This document shows positions 19,401 through 27,392 of a stretch of 64,000 nt of DNA, one piece after another. Within the stretch, counting starts at the first letter, position 1, and every line of letters starts with the position of its first letter. The stretch comes from Beauveria sp. NWAFU-1 (lineage: Eukaryota; Ascomycota; Sordariomycetes; Hypocreales; Cordycipitaceae): NCBI GenBank assembly GCA_024472245.1, contig JANBXD010000006.1, positions 1,240,001-1,304,000 on the forward strand, written 5' to 3'. The translations under genes and the position numbers were made by a program. A model generated the notes under the pieces. It was not told where the DNA came from. It saw nothing but the letters and a program-made list of their open reading frames with translations, and did not search any database.

Positions 19401-20531
19401 GCCAATGACAAGCTCGCCTTCTTCGCCCCAGCGGACGGGATGGCCATCGGCTCCGACAACAGCTAGCCGCCACCCGGCTAGCGGCAGGCCGATCCGCACC
19501 ACCGGATCACCGACGATGAGTGGGGCGCCGCACGAGACTACCGTCGCCTCGGTGGGGCCGTACGTGTTCCAAACGGCGCCGACGGCGCCGGCGAGCCTGT
19601 TGGCCAATTCAGGTGAGCACGCTTCGCCGCCGAGGATCAGTAGACGAAGCCCATGGAGCGCTTCCGTCGGCCACAGCGCTGCCAGCGTCGGCACGGTGGA
19701 CACGACGGATATGCTTTGGGCGGTGAGAAACGTGCCCAGCTCCGCGCCAGCCTTGACTAGCGCGCGCGACGCCGGCACGAGACATGCGCCGTGGCGCCAG
19801 GCTAGCCACATCTCTTCACAGGAGGCATCAAAAGCCACAGATAGCCCGGCAAGGACACGGTCACCCGGGGCAAGGGGCTTCTTGGGCAGGAAGAGGTGCG
19901 ACTCGGCGTCGACAAAGGCAGCCGCGCTGCGATGCGTGACGGCGACGCCTTTCGGCTTGCCAGTCGAGCCAGATGTAAAGATGATCCAAGCATCATTGTC
20001 TGGACAGGGATATTTGCGTGATGTTGTGTTGCCGAGTGGCTTCGTGTCTTGCAGTGTAATTGTATTGTGGTCGGTAATGACAGCGCAGACGGCTGCTTCT
20101 GAGAAGACGAGCTTGGCGCGCTCATCGGGGTCATCAACATCCACAGGAACATAAGCAGCTCCAGCTTTCAGGATGGCCAGGATGCCAACGTATAGCTCTG
20201 CTGTGCCAGAGGTGACGCGAATGCCAACTCTATCACCAGGGCCGATGCCAGCTTCATGCAACCGGTCGACGAGGATACCAACAGCGTCGGTCAACTCGGC
20301 ATAGGTCAAGCTATCGGAGCCATTATCGAGCGCAAGTTCTTCTGGGAATAAGCTGGTGGAAGCAGTAAAAATATCGACGAGCGTTCTTTCCTTGGCAGCC
20401 TCCTCGTACGGGTACAGGGCGTATTTTGAGGGATCCTGTGTGATAGATGAAGGTGCAGAAGACAGAGATAGTGTAGAAGAAGTGGACGAGGACGTCGCAG
20501 AGTAGTGTGTTTCTTTGCTGCCTGTAGTCAT
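16500..20531 (-). CDS. NRPS-like A-T-membrane-LbH synthetase, epsilon-poly-L-lysine synthetase (Pls/VibA) type
   Basis: Intronless, 1343 aa. Residues about 40-520 are an adenylation domain: A3 FTSGSTGKPKG (185), A4 AFDASCEEMW (233), A5 NTYGPTEAT (322), A7 YCSGDLVR (407), A8 GRNDEQIKLGGRRIELGEID (423), A10 RTSGKVDRKALP (508). A thiolation domain follows with LGGTS; its phosphopantetheine Ser is 565. The rest has about six hydrophobic segments (first at 619-640) interleaved with left-handed beta-helix hexapeptide stretches (IAGYWLDGDVLHVGSITVGE, VGARTMLMPNSVIEPYATVE). No condensation or thioesterase domain is present. Exactly this order and length (about 1300 aa) defines bacterial epsilon-polylysine synthetase, and a fungal relative, VibA of Epichloe, is reported to make epsilon-polylysine. 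The pocket code supports a cationic substrate. The product is inference; another amino-acid homopolymer or isopeptide is possible. Confidence 0.85.
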   Translation of the reverse strand: MTTGSKETHYSATSSSTSSTLSLSSAPSSITQDPSKYALYPYEEAAKERTLVDIFTASTSLFPEELALDNGSDSLTYAELTDAVGILVDRLHEAGIGPGDRVGIRVTSGTAELYVGILAILKAGAAYVPVDVDDPDERAKLVFSEAAVCAVITDHNTITLQDTKPLGNTTSRKYPCPDNDAWIIFTSGSTGKPKGVAVTHRSAAAFVDAESHLFLPKKPLAPGDRVLAGLSVAFDASCEEMWLAWRHGACLVPASRALVKAGAELGTFLTAQSISVVSTVPTLAALWPTEALHGLRLLILGGEACSPELANRLAGAVGAVWNTYGPTEATVVSCGAPLIVGDPVVRIGLPLAGWRLAVVGADGHPVRWGEEGELVIGGVGMARYLDLEKDKVKFTPSPAFGGERAYCSGDLVRAEKDGLLFVGRNDEQIKLGGRRIELGEIDAAMMTLPGVKGAASAIRRTDTGNQVLVGYVVRDSSAATTSDRSFLKRVLPPTLIPMLITVDNIPVRTSGKVDRKALPWPPPESSSAATAEGSTMGWVSSQWRAVLGASGALPESNFFELGGTSLAAAQLVSQLRQKCHTLSVADIYEHPTLSAMTERIDELLGTTIVTREVKLSPRWVIFIQSIVLIAAFLIEGLRLMTPLFMSQKIFQAIFKGDYWATRHALPWSAVIVLWVVFMTLPGRLLTTVMIVRSITIGIRPGEYRRAGLTHLRLWTADRVVGLGRLTAMAGTNWARWHAWLMGCHVGRDVQLHTLAPTTGLASFGDGAALEPEVDIAGYWLDGDVLHVGSITVGEGARVGARTMLMPNSVIEPYATVEPGLSIQGVVKSPLPPSASSSDQGSNHDSSFKPTPGSFRMAILYTLALVLLDFMSVLLFAPIWGLMPTIVKDYTDFRQLSIGIIAMTVPGTVIGIFLYTAALVLIVRLANRSIRPGSHSWHSWTAFCAWLIHFLMMDIRTSMFPMFASLFTPVWLRLLGAKIGRNVESSTVVPMPSLLTVHDNAFLADDVLIAPYELSGGRMHLGPVTVGNKTFLGNSAIVDPDISVPANSLIGVLGSAPGGLGEKQMQTGSSWLGRPPISLPRKVDSNIDNALTFAPPKKLVLARALIESCRAIPLILNGVIPSMASLGTLWMLWRFGIVWAILASGGFLVGAAFLAAIITIAAKWLVTPNVKAGSTHPLWSSFVWRNELADSFLQSLAVPLMVRYFYGTPVLAMFFRALGAKIGHGTWIESHLLPEADLCIVGNGATINRGSLLQTHLFHDRLMRLDEVQLCDGATLGPLTASLPGTVIGPGSTVYPVSLVMRGEHLPGSTQWRGNPVRPWSEGTDERWVNKGSRSTSWDSPTPV

Positions 20532-20692
20532 GGTTGCGGCCCAAAGGTATGCTCATGAAGAGATTCAAATGCAGTGGACAGAAAACAACCAGATCTGCCC
20601 GAAGCCACCAGTAAGCTGTGGTGATTTGGAGAGATGGATATCGAGCTGCACAGTGAATGAATTCATAACTCTGTCTCGACATCGGTGGCAGG

Positions 20693-20700
20693 TTTATATA
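20693..20700 (-). promoter_or_regulatory. TATA box of the NRPS-like gene
   Basis: TATATAAA on the minus strand, about 162 bp before the start codon at 20531. A clean TATA element is typical of strongly regulated rather than housekeeping genes. Sequence evidence only. Confidence 0.5.
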
Positions 20701-23334
20701 AGTGCCGGCGACTCGCAAACTATCTTGAACTGGCTCTCAGCCGTTCCGGCGCCGATGGGGACCGTGTTCCAGCTCATCGCTTCGGCTTGTCTTACATACT
20801 CTAAGCTGATGCTGCGCATGTTGCGAACTAGATTATTTAATTAATATCTCCTGTCGGTTTAGTCCGGAGCGAGCTTTAGCGGCCAGTCTTTAGCGGGCAC
20901 CGTGTCGACATCAGAGCCCATAAGGGCCATCAGGCGGTGGCGTGAGAAGGGTCGATGCCAAGCTCGGCCCTGTGCGTGAGGGCAGCATTATGGCTTGCCG
21001 GCATCATCTCATTAGTGGCTTGCGTCGAGCACGTATTCACGGCCAAAAACTGTCCACAGGGTTGCGGCGCAAAATTTGGTGCCTGGCCTCGGGTCTCCAT
21101 GAGCCTTTTTGGGATTGGCAGCAGAGTTGGGGGCCTATGACCGGGTAGAGCAGGTCAAGCAAGCGGGCCATAACTATTCTGCATCTGACCACAAGTTGCT
21201 GCAGTGGCTGGCCGCTTCAGCCTCCGAGCTCACAGGCCGAATCGGCAGCGCGGACATGATGGCACACCGGTATCCGTTAAGCCAGCTTCTGTAAGCAAGA
21301 TGCAAGTTGACATTGCCCTACCTGGAATAGTCCATTTCTCCTGCTTTGAGTGGGGAAATCAAAGGGAAATAATGCGATGGCGGCTATATCGGCATTAAGG
21401 CATTTCCTCTTGCTGTACGGATGCTGATCTTTTTTCTCTTGATCTTTCCTTGTATCGACAGCAGCGTCATCTTGTTGAAGCACGCTTAATGCAATTGAGT
21501 GACGCTATGACGAGAAATCAGATTCATATCGGCAAAGTCCCGTATACTTTTTTTTTTCCCCGTAGCGCGATTCATGTTCAGCTCTGACAGGTGAGCTTAT
21601 CTGAGTGAGCAAAGTGCCAGTTCCATTGTGGCGGAAAGTGGCGGCACCTAGAAGTGATCTTAGATGCTTCGCAATGGAGCCCTGGAGCATCGACCCAATC
21701 ACCACCGGCGTGGTGAGGAGCTGAATCACCTTGGCATCATCGGATAGAGACTTGATGCCTCTTGTTTCAATGGCGGATTAAGTTTTAGTTTCAGCCCAGG
21801 GCTGGCCGAGTGGGCGTCACGCCTTGCCACGGCTATCGAGGGTCAGCAGCCCTACCAAAGCCACTCACTCGTAACACGATTCCGTTACAAATAACGTGCT
21901 GTAATGCTCGCAAAAAGTCGCGTTGAACAAGAAGCAGAGCGGCTTTGATAATCAATAGAGCACGCCAAGGTTTTGTGTGACTGCTAAAATTAGCCACGTG
22001 CCCCAGTCCCTGAAAGTGCAATAAATGAATACTACACGCCACGAGAACAAAAGTTCATGCCTATTGCATCATGGCTGACTAAATCAATGGAAAGGGAGGC
22101 AAGAAAAGAAGCATGGAGTCCAGGCCACTGAAGAGTCTCTTCTCCCAGAGCTGATGCACCGAGGCTGAATGGTCGCTTTACCAGTACCACGTATGCCAGT
22201 CGAGGCCCCTGCCCCTGGCCCCCTGCACTCTGGGTCTGGGTTCAGATCTACGAGCCGTGGGCCGCCACGCTAGAGCGGCAAGCAGAGCTTGCAATTGGCC
22301 TGACTCTATCTCGCAAGACCCATGTGTCAAATCGTAATGCCAGGACCTTGTTGTCGCTATGTTTTTGTGGGAGTCCGGAGCGGGACGAGCAAGGCCTGCA
22401 AATGGAGTGGAATATCGACGAGTCGATCCGCGGATGCAGCCAGCAGCGCAGCCTCAAAGCACCACGAGCAACAAGTGCCGAAGAGTGGCAGCAGGCCAAG
22501 AATCTGCGAGAGCACGAGGGGTATGATTGACGGCAAAGCGGCACCCCAGCCATAACTCGCTCGTTCATTGCAACCATGGGTGCCATGTCGTGATGTTAGC
22601 CACAGGCCCAGGGACCGTGTAATACTTGCTGCCTGCAGCTTCTTCAAGCACAATTGCGCCACTGTCTCAGACAGCCCTCTGTTGTCCCCTCGTACCCTCG
22701 GTATTTCCCGCACCGTCCATGGCCGGTGTCAGCTAAAATTGGTGTCAAGTCTTTGGCCAAGTCTGCATCTTTTTTGGTGTGCTTCCGTCAGTTTCGTGTT
22801 GCACTACCAACAAAGATGCTGATAAATAGCTTTCGATTAGGTTGGTGGAAACAATTTGAATTTGGTCAGCCGCCACCAGAAGCCGTTAGGAAGGTACGGA
22901 GTAAATTGGGATGATTCCAGGCCCGGAGACTTTTCTCCATCCATTGTTATGTTGTGCCGAGAGTGAGCCGGGGGCGTGCTGATTAGTATCAGTTAGATGA
23001 GCGCAAGAATCGACCAGTGAATTGACCATGGCGCCATATTGTTCGTTTCGTCGGAGTAGAACTCTTGTTCTTTCCTCGGAGCATTGTTTTGCGTGCCAGT
23101 CGCTTCAATCTTCTGGCTCCGTGCCGACGAGGCTGCTTTTATTCCTCGTTGTCGTCACATTGACCCTGTCACGCCGTCGACGAAGAGCGCCCGTTCATGG
23201 TGGTTTTTCCGAGCTGGCGCCGGGGAGAACAAAGAACAACGACTCGGTGGCGTAATCGGGCTTGATGATATGGCGTTTCATTTGTCGGGGTGCAGGACTA
23301 AGGCAGAGACGTGACTGAAGGTGGCGGCAGTAAA

Positions 23335-23379
23335 GTCCGACAATGACAAGCCCGACGATGGCAGGTCCGACGATGACAT
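23335..23379. repeat. 15-bp imperfect tandem repeat, 3 copies
   Basis: GTCCGACAATGACAA, GCCCGACGATGGCAG and GTCCGACGATGACAT follow one another. The differences are transitions apart from the last base. Non-coding as far as can be judged. Confidence 0.7.
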
Positions 23380-24303
23380 TGTCATGTTTAGGTGAGACGT
23401 GATGCGGGATTTCAAGTTTGGATGAGTAAGGTAGTGGATGGGAGTTGTCGCTTATTATGGACAAAGATGAAGCAAAAGTGACGCTCCATCTGTCGCGGGT
23501 CGTTTGCTTGAATATTGGTCGTTAAGATGAAGATGGCAAGCCAGAGCAAACATGCTGCCCTGTTGACTATTTACATTGTTCTACTCCGTGCCTACTCCGT
23601 GCTGCGCCACGAAGAAGGCGTCGTCACCCTTTCGTTGCCCGTTGTACGTTGGGCGCTGCCAGCTGGCGTCGCTGCGGGCGCTGTCAGTCCAAGGCAACGC
23701 CGTTTGTTCGTCTCAAGTCTCAATACAAAATTCCCACCGTGCCTTGTTGTTTGAGCTATTTTCTGCTTTTCCATCGCATCGTTCTTCTTTTGCATCGTGA
23801 ATGCTACGACCTTCATCAATTTTCGTTCTTGCTGCAGCCAGCTGAGTGCTAGCTGACAAGCTTATATTATATTAATTATCTGCAGTGTGCAACGAGCCTG
23901 TAGCCGTGGTCAGCCGTTCCTGGCAGCGTGTGCCGTGGTTGGTGGTTGTGGGCTGTCTGCTCCGTCTCACTCATCGTACAACTCGTGCAGCAATAAATCG
24001 CCAATCCTGACGGTGGCGCCGAATCCATCTCACTTTTCAGCATTCGAGAATAGATTCTTTCTCAGCTCGCGGGGGGTGTGGTGTGCTCTGACCAAATACC
24101 TTGACTCCCGTGGCCGCCATGGTCAGCTCCCATCATCCCAACTCCCTCATCATGCAAGCCACAAAAAAAAAACGAAATGCCACAAGATATGCATGCTCCA
24201 GAACTACGCATCAATAGCTTACAGACTTTTAATCTAGGTTTCCGCCTCCGCTCCTTTGAATTCTTTTCGCCGGGTCACTTCGCTCTTCCTAGTACTGCTC
24301 GTC

Positions 24304-25864
24304 ATGGTCCAGCTCATGGGCTCCGGCGCGGCCGCCGATCGGCCACGAGCCTTTGTGTGGCTTGGCCCGGGAGATGACCCCGACCTGTCTGAGGCGGTTG
24401 GCCAGCTCCTCGAGTCGTCTCCTCACAATTTTCAAGTCGCCTACGTCGGGCCAAAAGACATAACTGCCGAAAGTCTGAAGACTGTAAAGCTCCTTGCCTT
24501 TCCAGGCGGTGCAGGTATGCTTCTCTTGTCCTTGGATACTGTTTACTTTTCGTTCTGGAGCCCTGTTTCAAGAAGCAATCCTCCAACTCGTCGCTCCCTC
24601 CTCTCCTACATCTCCCCACCGGGCAATCACACCACCTCCCTTATCGGTTCCTTTTCATGCAAATTGTTAAACTTTACTATACCACATCGCCAAGACGTGG
24701 CGTTGCGCGGATCAAGGCCCGCACCTTAAACTTGTTTCCACGTATTGCCGTGATGACGTTGCCCTAGCCGCTCTCTCGATACTAATTTGCCCCATTTTTG
24801 CAGATGTGGACAACCTGTGGAAAGTAGTCAAGCCCGTGGCGCAACCCATTCGCTCGTTTGTTGCCGGCGGCGGTCGCTACCTTGGCTTTTGTCTTGGTGC
24901 ATACATTGCTGGCCACTCGCCAGGCCTTGGCCTGCTTCCAAACGGTACCGACGTCTCTGCTGAGTGCGATGAGGAGGACGCGCAAGTCAGGGATGACAGG
25001 GATACGATAGTTCAGATCAACTGGGTATTCAGTTCCGGCTCGAGCGCGGGTAAAACGGCCACCAATCGTTGGATCTACTACCAGGAAGGAAACTATGTCA
25101 AGGACTTCGTCGAAGATAACACGAGCTACGTTCTGGGACGGTACTCAAAGACGGACCGCGTCGCTGCGACGCTCAACATGTATGGCGAAGGCTGGGTTGG
25201 CACAACCGGGCCTCATCCAGAGGCGGACCAATCTTGGTGTAAGTCCATGTGCCAAGCTACATGTTGTATCTACAGGAATGCTGACACTGATTTAGTTGAT
25301 TTGGCAAACCTTACCGCACCAGATGGTTTGCAGACTGAGGTTGGCCATGACCTGATTAACGCCGTCATGAGCGGTGGCTTTAACGTCAGAAGCCTGGCGG
25401 CCTCTCGACCGGCCAATGGAACGGTGCCGAAGTCATCCACGGCATTGGAGCCGAAACCATCTACTACAGCAGAGTCGGAGCCATCTACTACAGCAGAGCC
25501 GGAGCCATCCGCTACAACGGAACCAAATGCATCTACTACAACCGAGTCAAAGCCATGTGATACAACCGAACCGAAGCCATCCACTACAACAGAGTCGAAA
25601 TCATCTGATACAGCTGAGCCAAAGCCATCTGATACAACGAAGTCTCAACCATCTGAGGTGGCAGAGCCGAAGCCATCTACAACAACAAAAACATCTGATG
25701 CAACGAAGTCCTCTGATGCAACGAAGTCCTCTAATGCAACGAAGTCCTCTGATGCAACGAAGCCCTCTGATACACCGAAGCCGTCTAATGGACCGACACC
25801 AAAGGTCGTGTCTAGTGGCGCTAGCAGGCTGAACAACCCGTTCCGTCGTCTTTTCCGACGATAA
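24304..25864 (+). CDS. Secreted BPL_N/glutamine-amidotransferase-like protein with mucin-like tail; N-terminus unresolved
   Basis: Exons 24304-24514, 24804-25238 and 25296-25864 give 404 aa from the first in-frame ATG. The fold is class-I amidotransferase-like (biotin-protein-ligase N-terminal family): AFVWLGPGDDPDLSEAV, VKLLAFPGGADVDNLW, then the nucleophile elbow GGGRYLGFCLGAYIAG with its Cys. The last third is a Thr/Ser/Pro/Glu-rich tail of degenerate TTTESKPS units and five 18-bp SDATKS units, ending in NNPFRRLFRR. The in-frame sequence before the ATG (LNSFRRVTSLFLVLLVMVQL) is an excellent signal-peptide core, so the true start is upstream, probably across an intron ending TCTAG at 24237. 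The last intron is 57 bp with GTAAGT and a CTGAC branch; reading through it stays in frame, so retention is possible. The enzyme substrate is unknown. Confidence 0.75.
25694..25783 (+). repeat. 18-bp coding minisatellite, 5 units
   Basis: TCTGATGCAACGAAGTCC repeated at 25694, 25712, 25730, 25748 and 25766 with few changes, encoding S-D-A-T-K-S/P. It lies in the tail of the secreted amidotransferase-like protein. A longer region from about 25440 is built of looser 15- to 18-bp relatives. Confidence 0.9.
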
Positions 25865-26567
25865 GTCTGCTGCGCTGGCTCCCCGCGCTAGTTCGCTATT
25901 TGTGCTGATTTCATTTCTCGTGCTTGAGTGTTTGCTTGTCGTGGGTCGGGTTCCTCGTCCTTTCAGCAGAGTACTACACAAAGTACTGACTCATTGGGTG
26001 GCTACGCTTTAGCGTCACAATCTATCAAGTTTGCAATGTACTACACCATCTAGATTGTCATTTTATCTTCTTTATTGCTCTATATATTCGTTTGCGCTCA
26101 TCCTTGGAGAGTTGTACACCTTTTCAGCTTCTTTTCCTCGGGCTTGTTGCGTGGTAGGTAGAGCCGGGCTAAAACCGCTGCCACCATAGCTACCCTGCGA
26201 TTGGTGATGGATTCTCTCCAAATGGCTACAAGACCAGAATTATGTTGTGCATGAATAGCAACATTGGCCGAACAGCCCTGTATATTACGGTCAAACTGTC
26301 TAAAAAAAAATTGTGTAGGCTCGTAGACTTGAGACGTCTTACGGGAAAGCAAGGCAGCCACACACGCATCCACGGTCTCGTGACAAACATTGCCACCTCC
26401 TCACCTCCTTCCGATAAAAACAACCAGGCTCTCCAGCTGCACACATACGCAAACCTCGTCATACCCATCTCTCCTTGACCCAATCTCATCAGCCTCGTAG
26501 CATTTTCTTCTCCCACCTCAACACCCAGAACCTATCCTCTCCCTCCCCTTATCGGTCCTTTAATATA
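25865..26567. other. Intergenic region
   Basis: 0.7 kb between two genes in the same direction. The last 170 bases are C/T-rich (CTCCTCACCTCC, TCTCCTTGACCC, CCCTCCCC), a usual core promoter and leader pattern for a housekeeping fungal gene. No other signal seen. Confidence 0.4.
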
Positions 26568-26934
26568 ATGTCCGAACCGGCGCAGCAGACCACCCTCCCG
26601 CTGCACACCACGCGAGGTACGCGCCCACGCAACAAAATCACCTTGCACAGTCCTTGCGACAAGCAGGCTAACTTTTGCAAATCCCTTTTGCGCATGAGAA
26701 AAAGTAGAGTTTGGCGACCGACGTGGCACGCAGCAGGAGAAGAAGAGAGCCATCAGCAGTAGCAGCAGCAGCAGCAGCAGCGCAGCGTCGTCGGCCCAGC
26801 AAAAGACTTCGTCGTGGACACCCAATTTCGAGCGCCGGCAGAGCTGGAACGCGCAGGACCGCAAGCACGAACTGCAGATGGCGGCGCTGGATAGTGTCCG
26901 GACCGGCCCTGGATTTACCGAGCGGTCGCCTTGA
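26568..26934 (+). CDS. Small conserved-looking protein, 91 aa, two exons
   Basis: Exon 1 is 26568-26616 and exon 2 is 26708-26934, joined by a 91-bp GT-AG intron (acceptor AGTAG). The product starts MSEPAQQTTLPLHTTR. It has a Ser-rich run from the CAG/AGC microsatellite, then a compact block with FERRQSWNAQDRKHELQM, and ends GPGFTERSP. No open frame spans the gene, so simple frame finding misses it. It has no signal peptide, membrane segment or known domain, and its function is unknown. Support comes from the C/T-rich leader before the ATG, good splice sites, the frame closing exactly, and a Ser run in the frame chosen by the splice. RRQSW is a possible basophilic-kinase site. Confidence 0.65.
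26754..26783 (+). repeat. CAG/AGC trinucleotide microsatellite in coding sequence
   Basis: About nine AGC-phase triplets in a row (one TAG variant in the shifted frame), read as poly-Ser in exon 2 of the 91-aa gene. Length probably varies between strains. Confidence 0.9.
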
Positions 26935-27392
26935 AAAGTTGACATGACAATGCGAGGAAAAAGAGAATCTTGAAAGAGAATTTTGAAGAAGAAAGAATCC
27001 GAAAACAAAAGACGTCGAAATGAATATTTAGGCGAGAACATGCAGTTTGCAGAACGACGACATGACAAACAGAATGACTGCAAGGAATGGAACAGAAAGC
27101 TTTGCCGGCAGACAAACCTAATTAAGCACCGAATGCAGCAGGAAAACAATGGCTACGAAGGAATGGAGGATTGTAATTCAAGCTCTTAAGAATGTCAAGC
27201 TATTTAAAATCTGCGGTCGAAACCGGGTCTTGGGTCGTTTTCACGACCGTGTGTGTGTAATCCATTATACACAATAAGTCAAGAAAGTAAAAGAAAAAAA
27301 AACGCCAGGAATCCATGTCTGCTGTAAGGTGTATCCATGCGTGCGCCATATTTATAAAGCAACAAAAAAAAAGCAGGGAAAAAGAAAGTTTG
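26935..27392. other. Intergenic region between convergent genes
   Basis: 0.46 kb, AT- and A-rich, holding the 3' untranslated regions of the 91-aa gene and the repeat-protein gene. No other feature recognised. Confidence 0.4.

Larger units (their letters stand above)
20532..24303. other. Long gene-poor divergent region upstream of the NRPS-like gene
   Basis: 3.7 kb between divergent genes. It contains short frames only. One at 20955-21140 (61 codons) starts with a signal-peptide-like stretch and has four Cys, but is too short to call. A 15-bp unit containing CCGACRATGRCA is repeated three times at 23335-23379. The TATA box of the NRPS-like gene lies at its left end. Its size leaves room for an unrecognised ncRNA or large control region. 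Confidence 0.4.

Noticed and set aside
19390..20154. 254-codon plus-strand frame
   Set aside because: Antisense to the adenylation domain; long only because of GC-rich codon bias.
25601..25981. Minus-strand repetitive frame (RGLRCI units)
   Set aside because: Mirror of the 18-bp minisatellite in the secreted protein gene.
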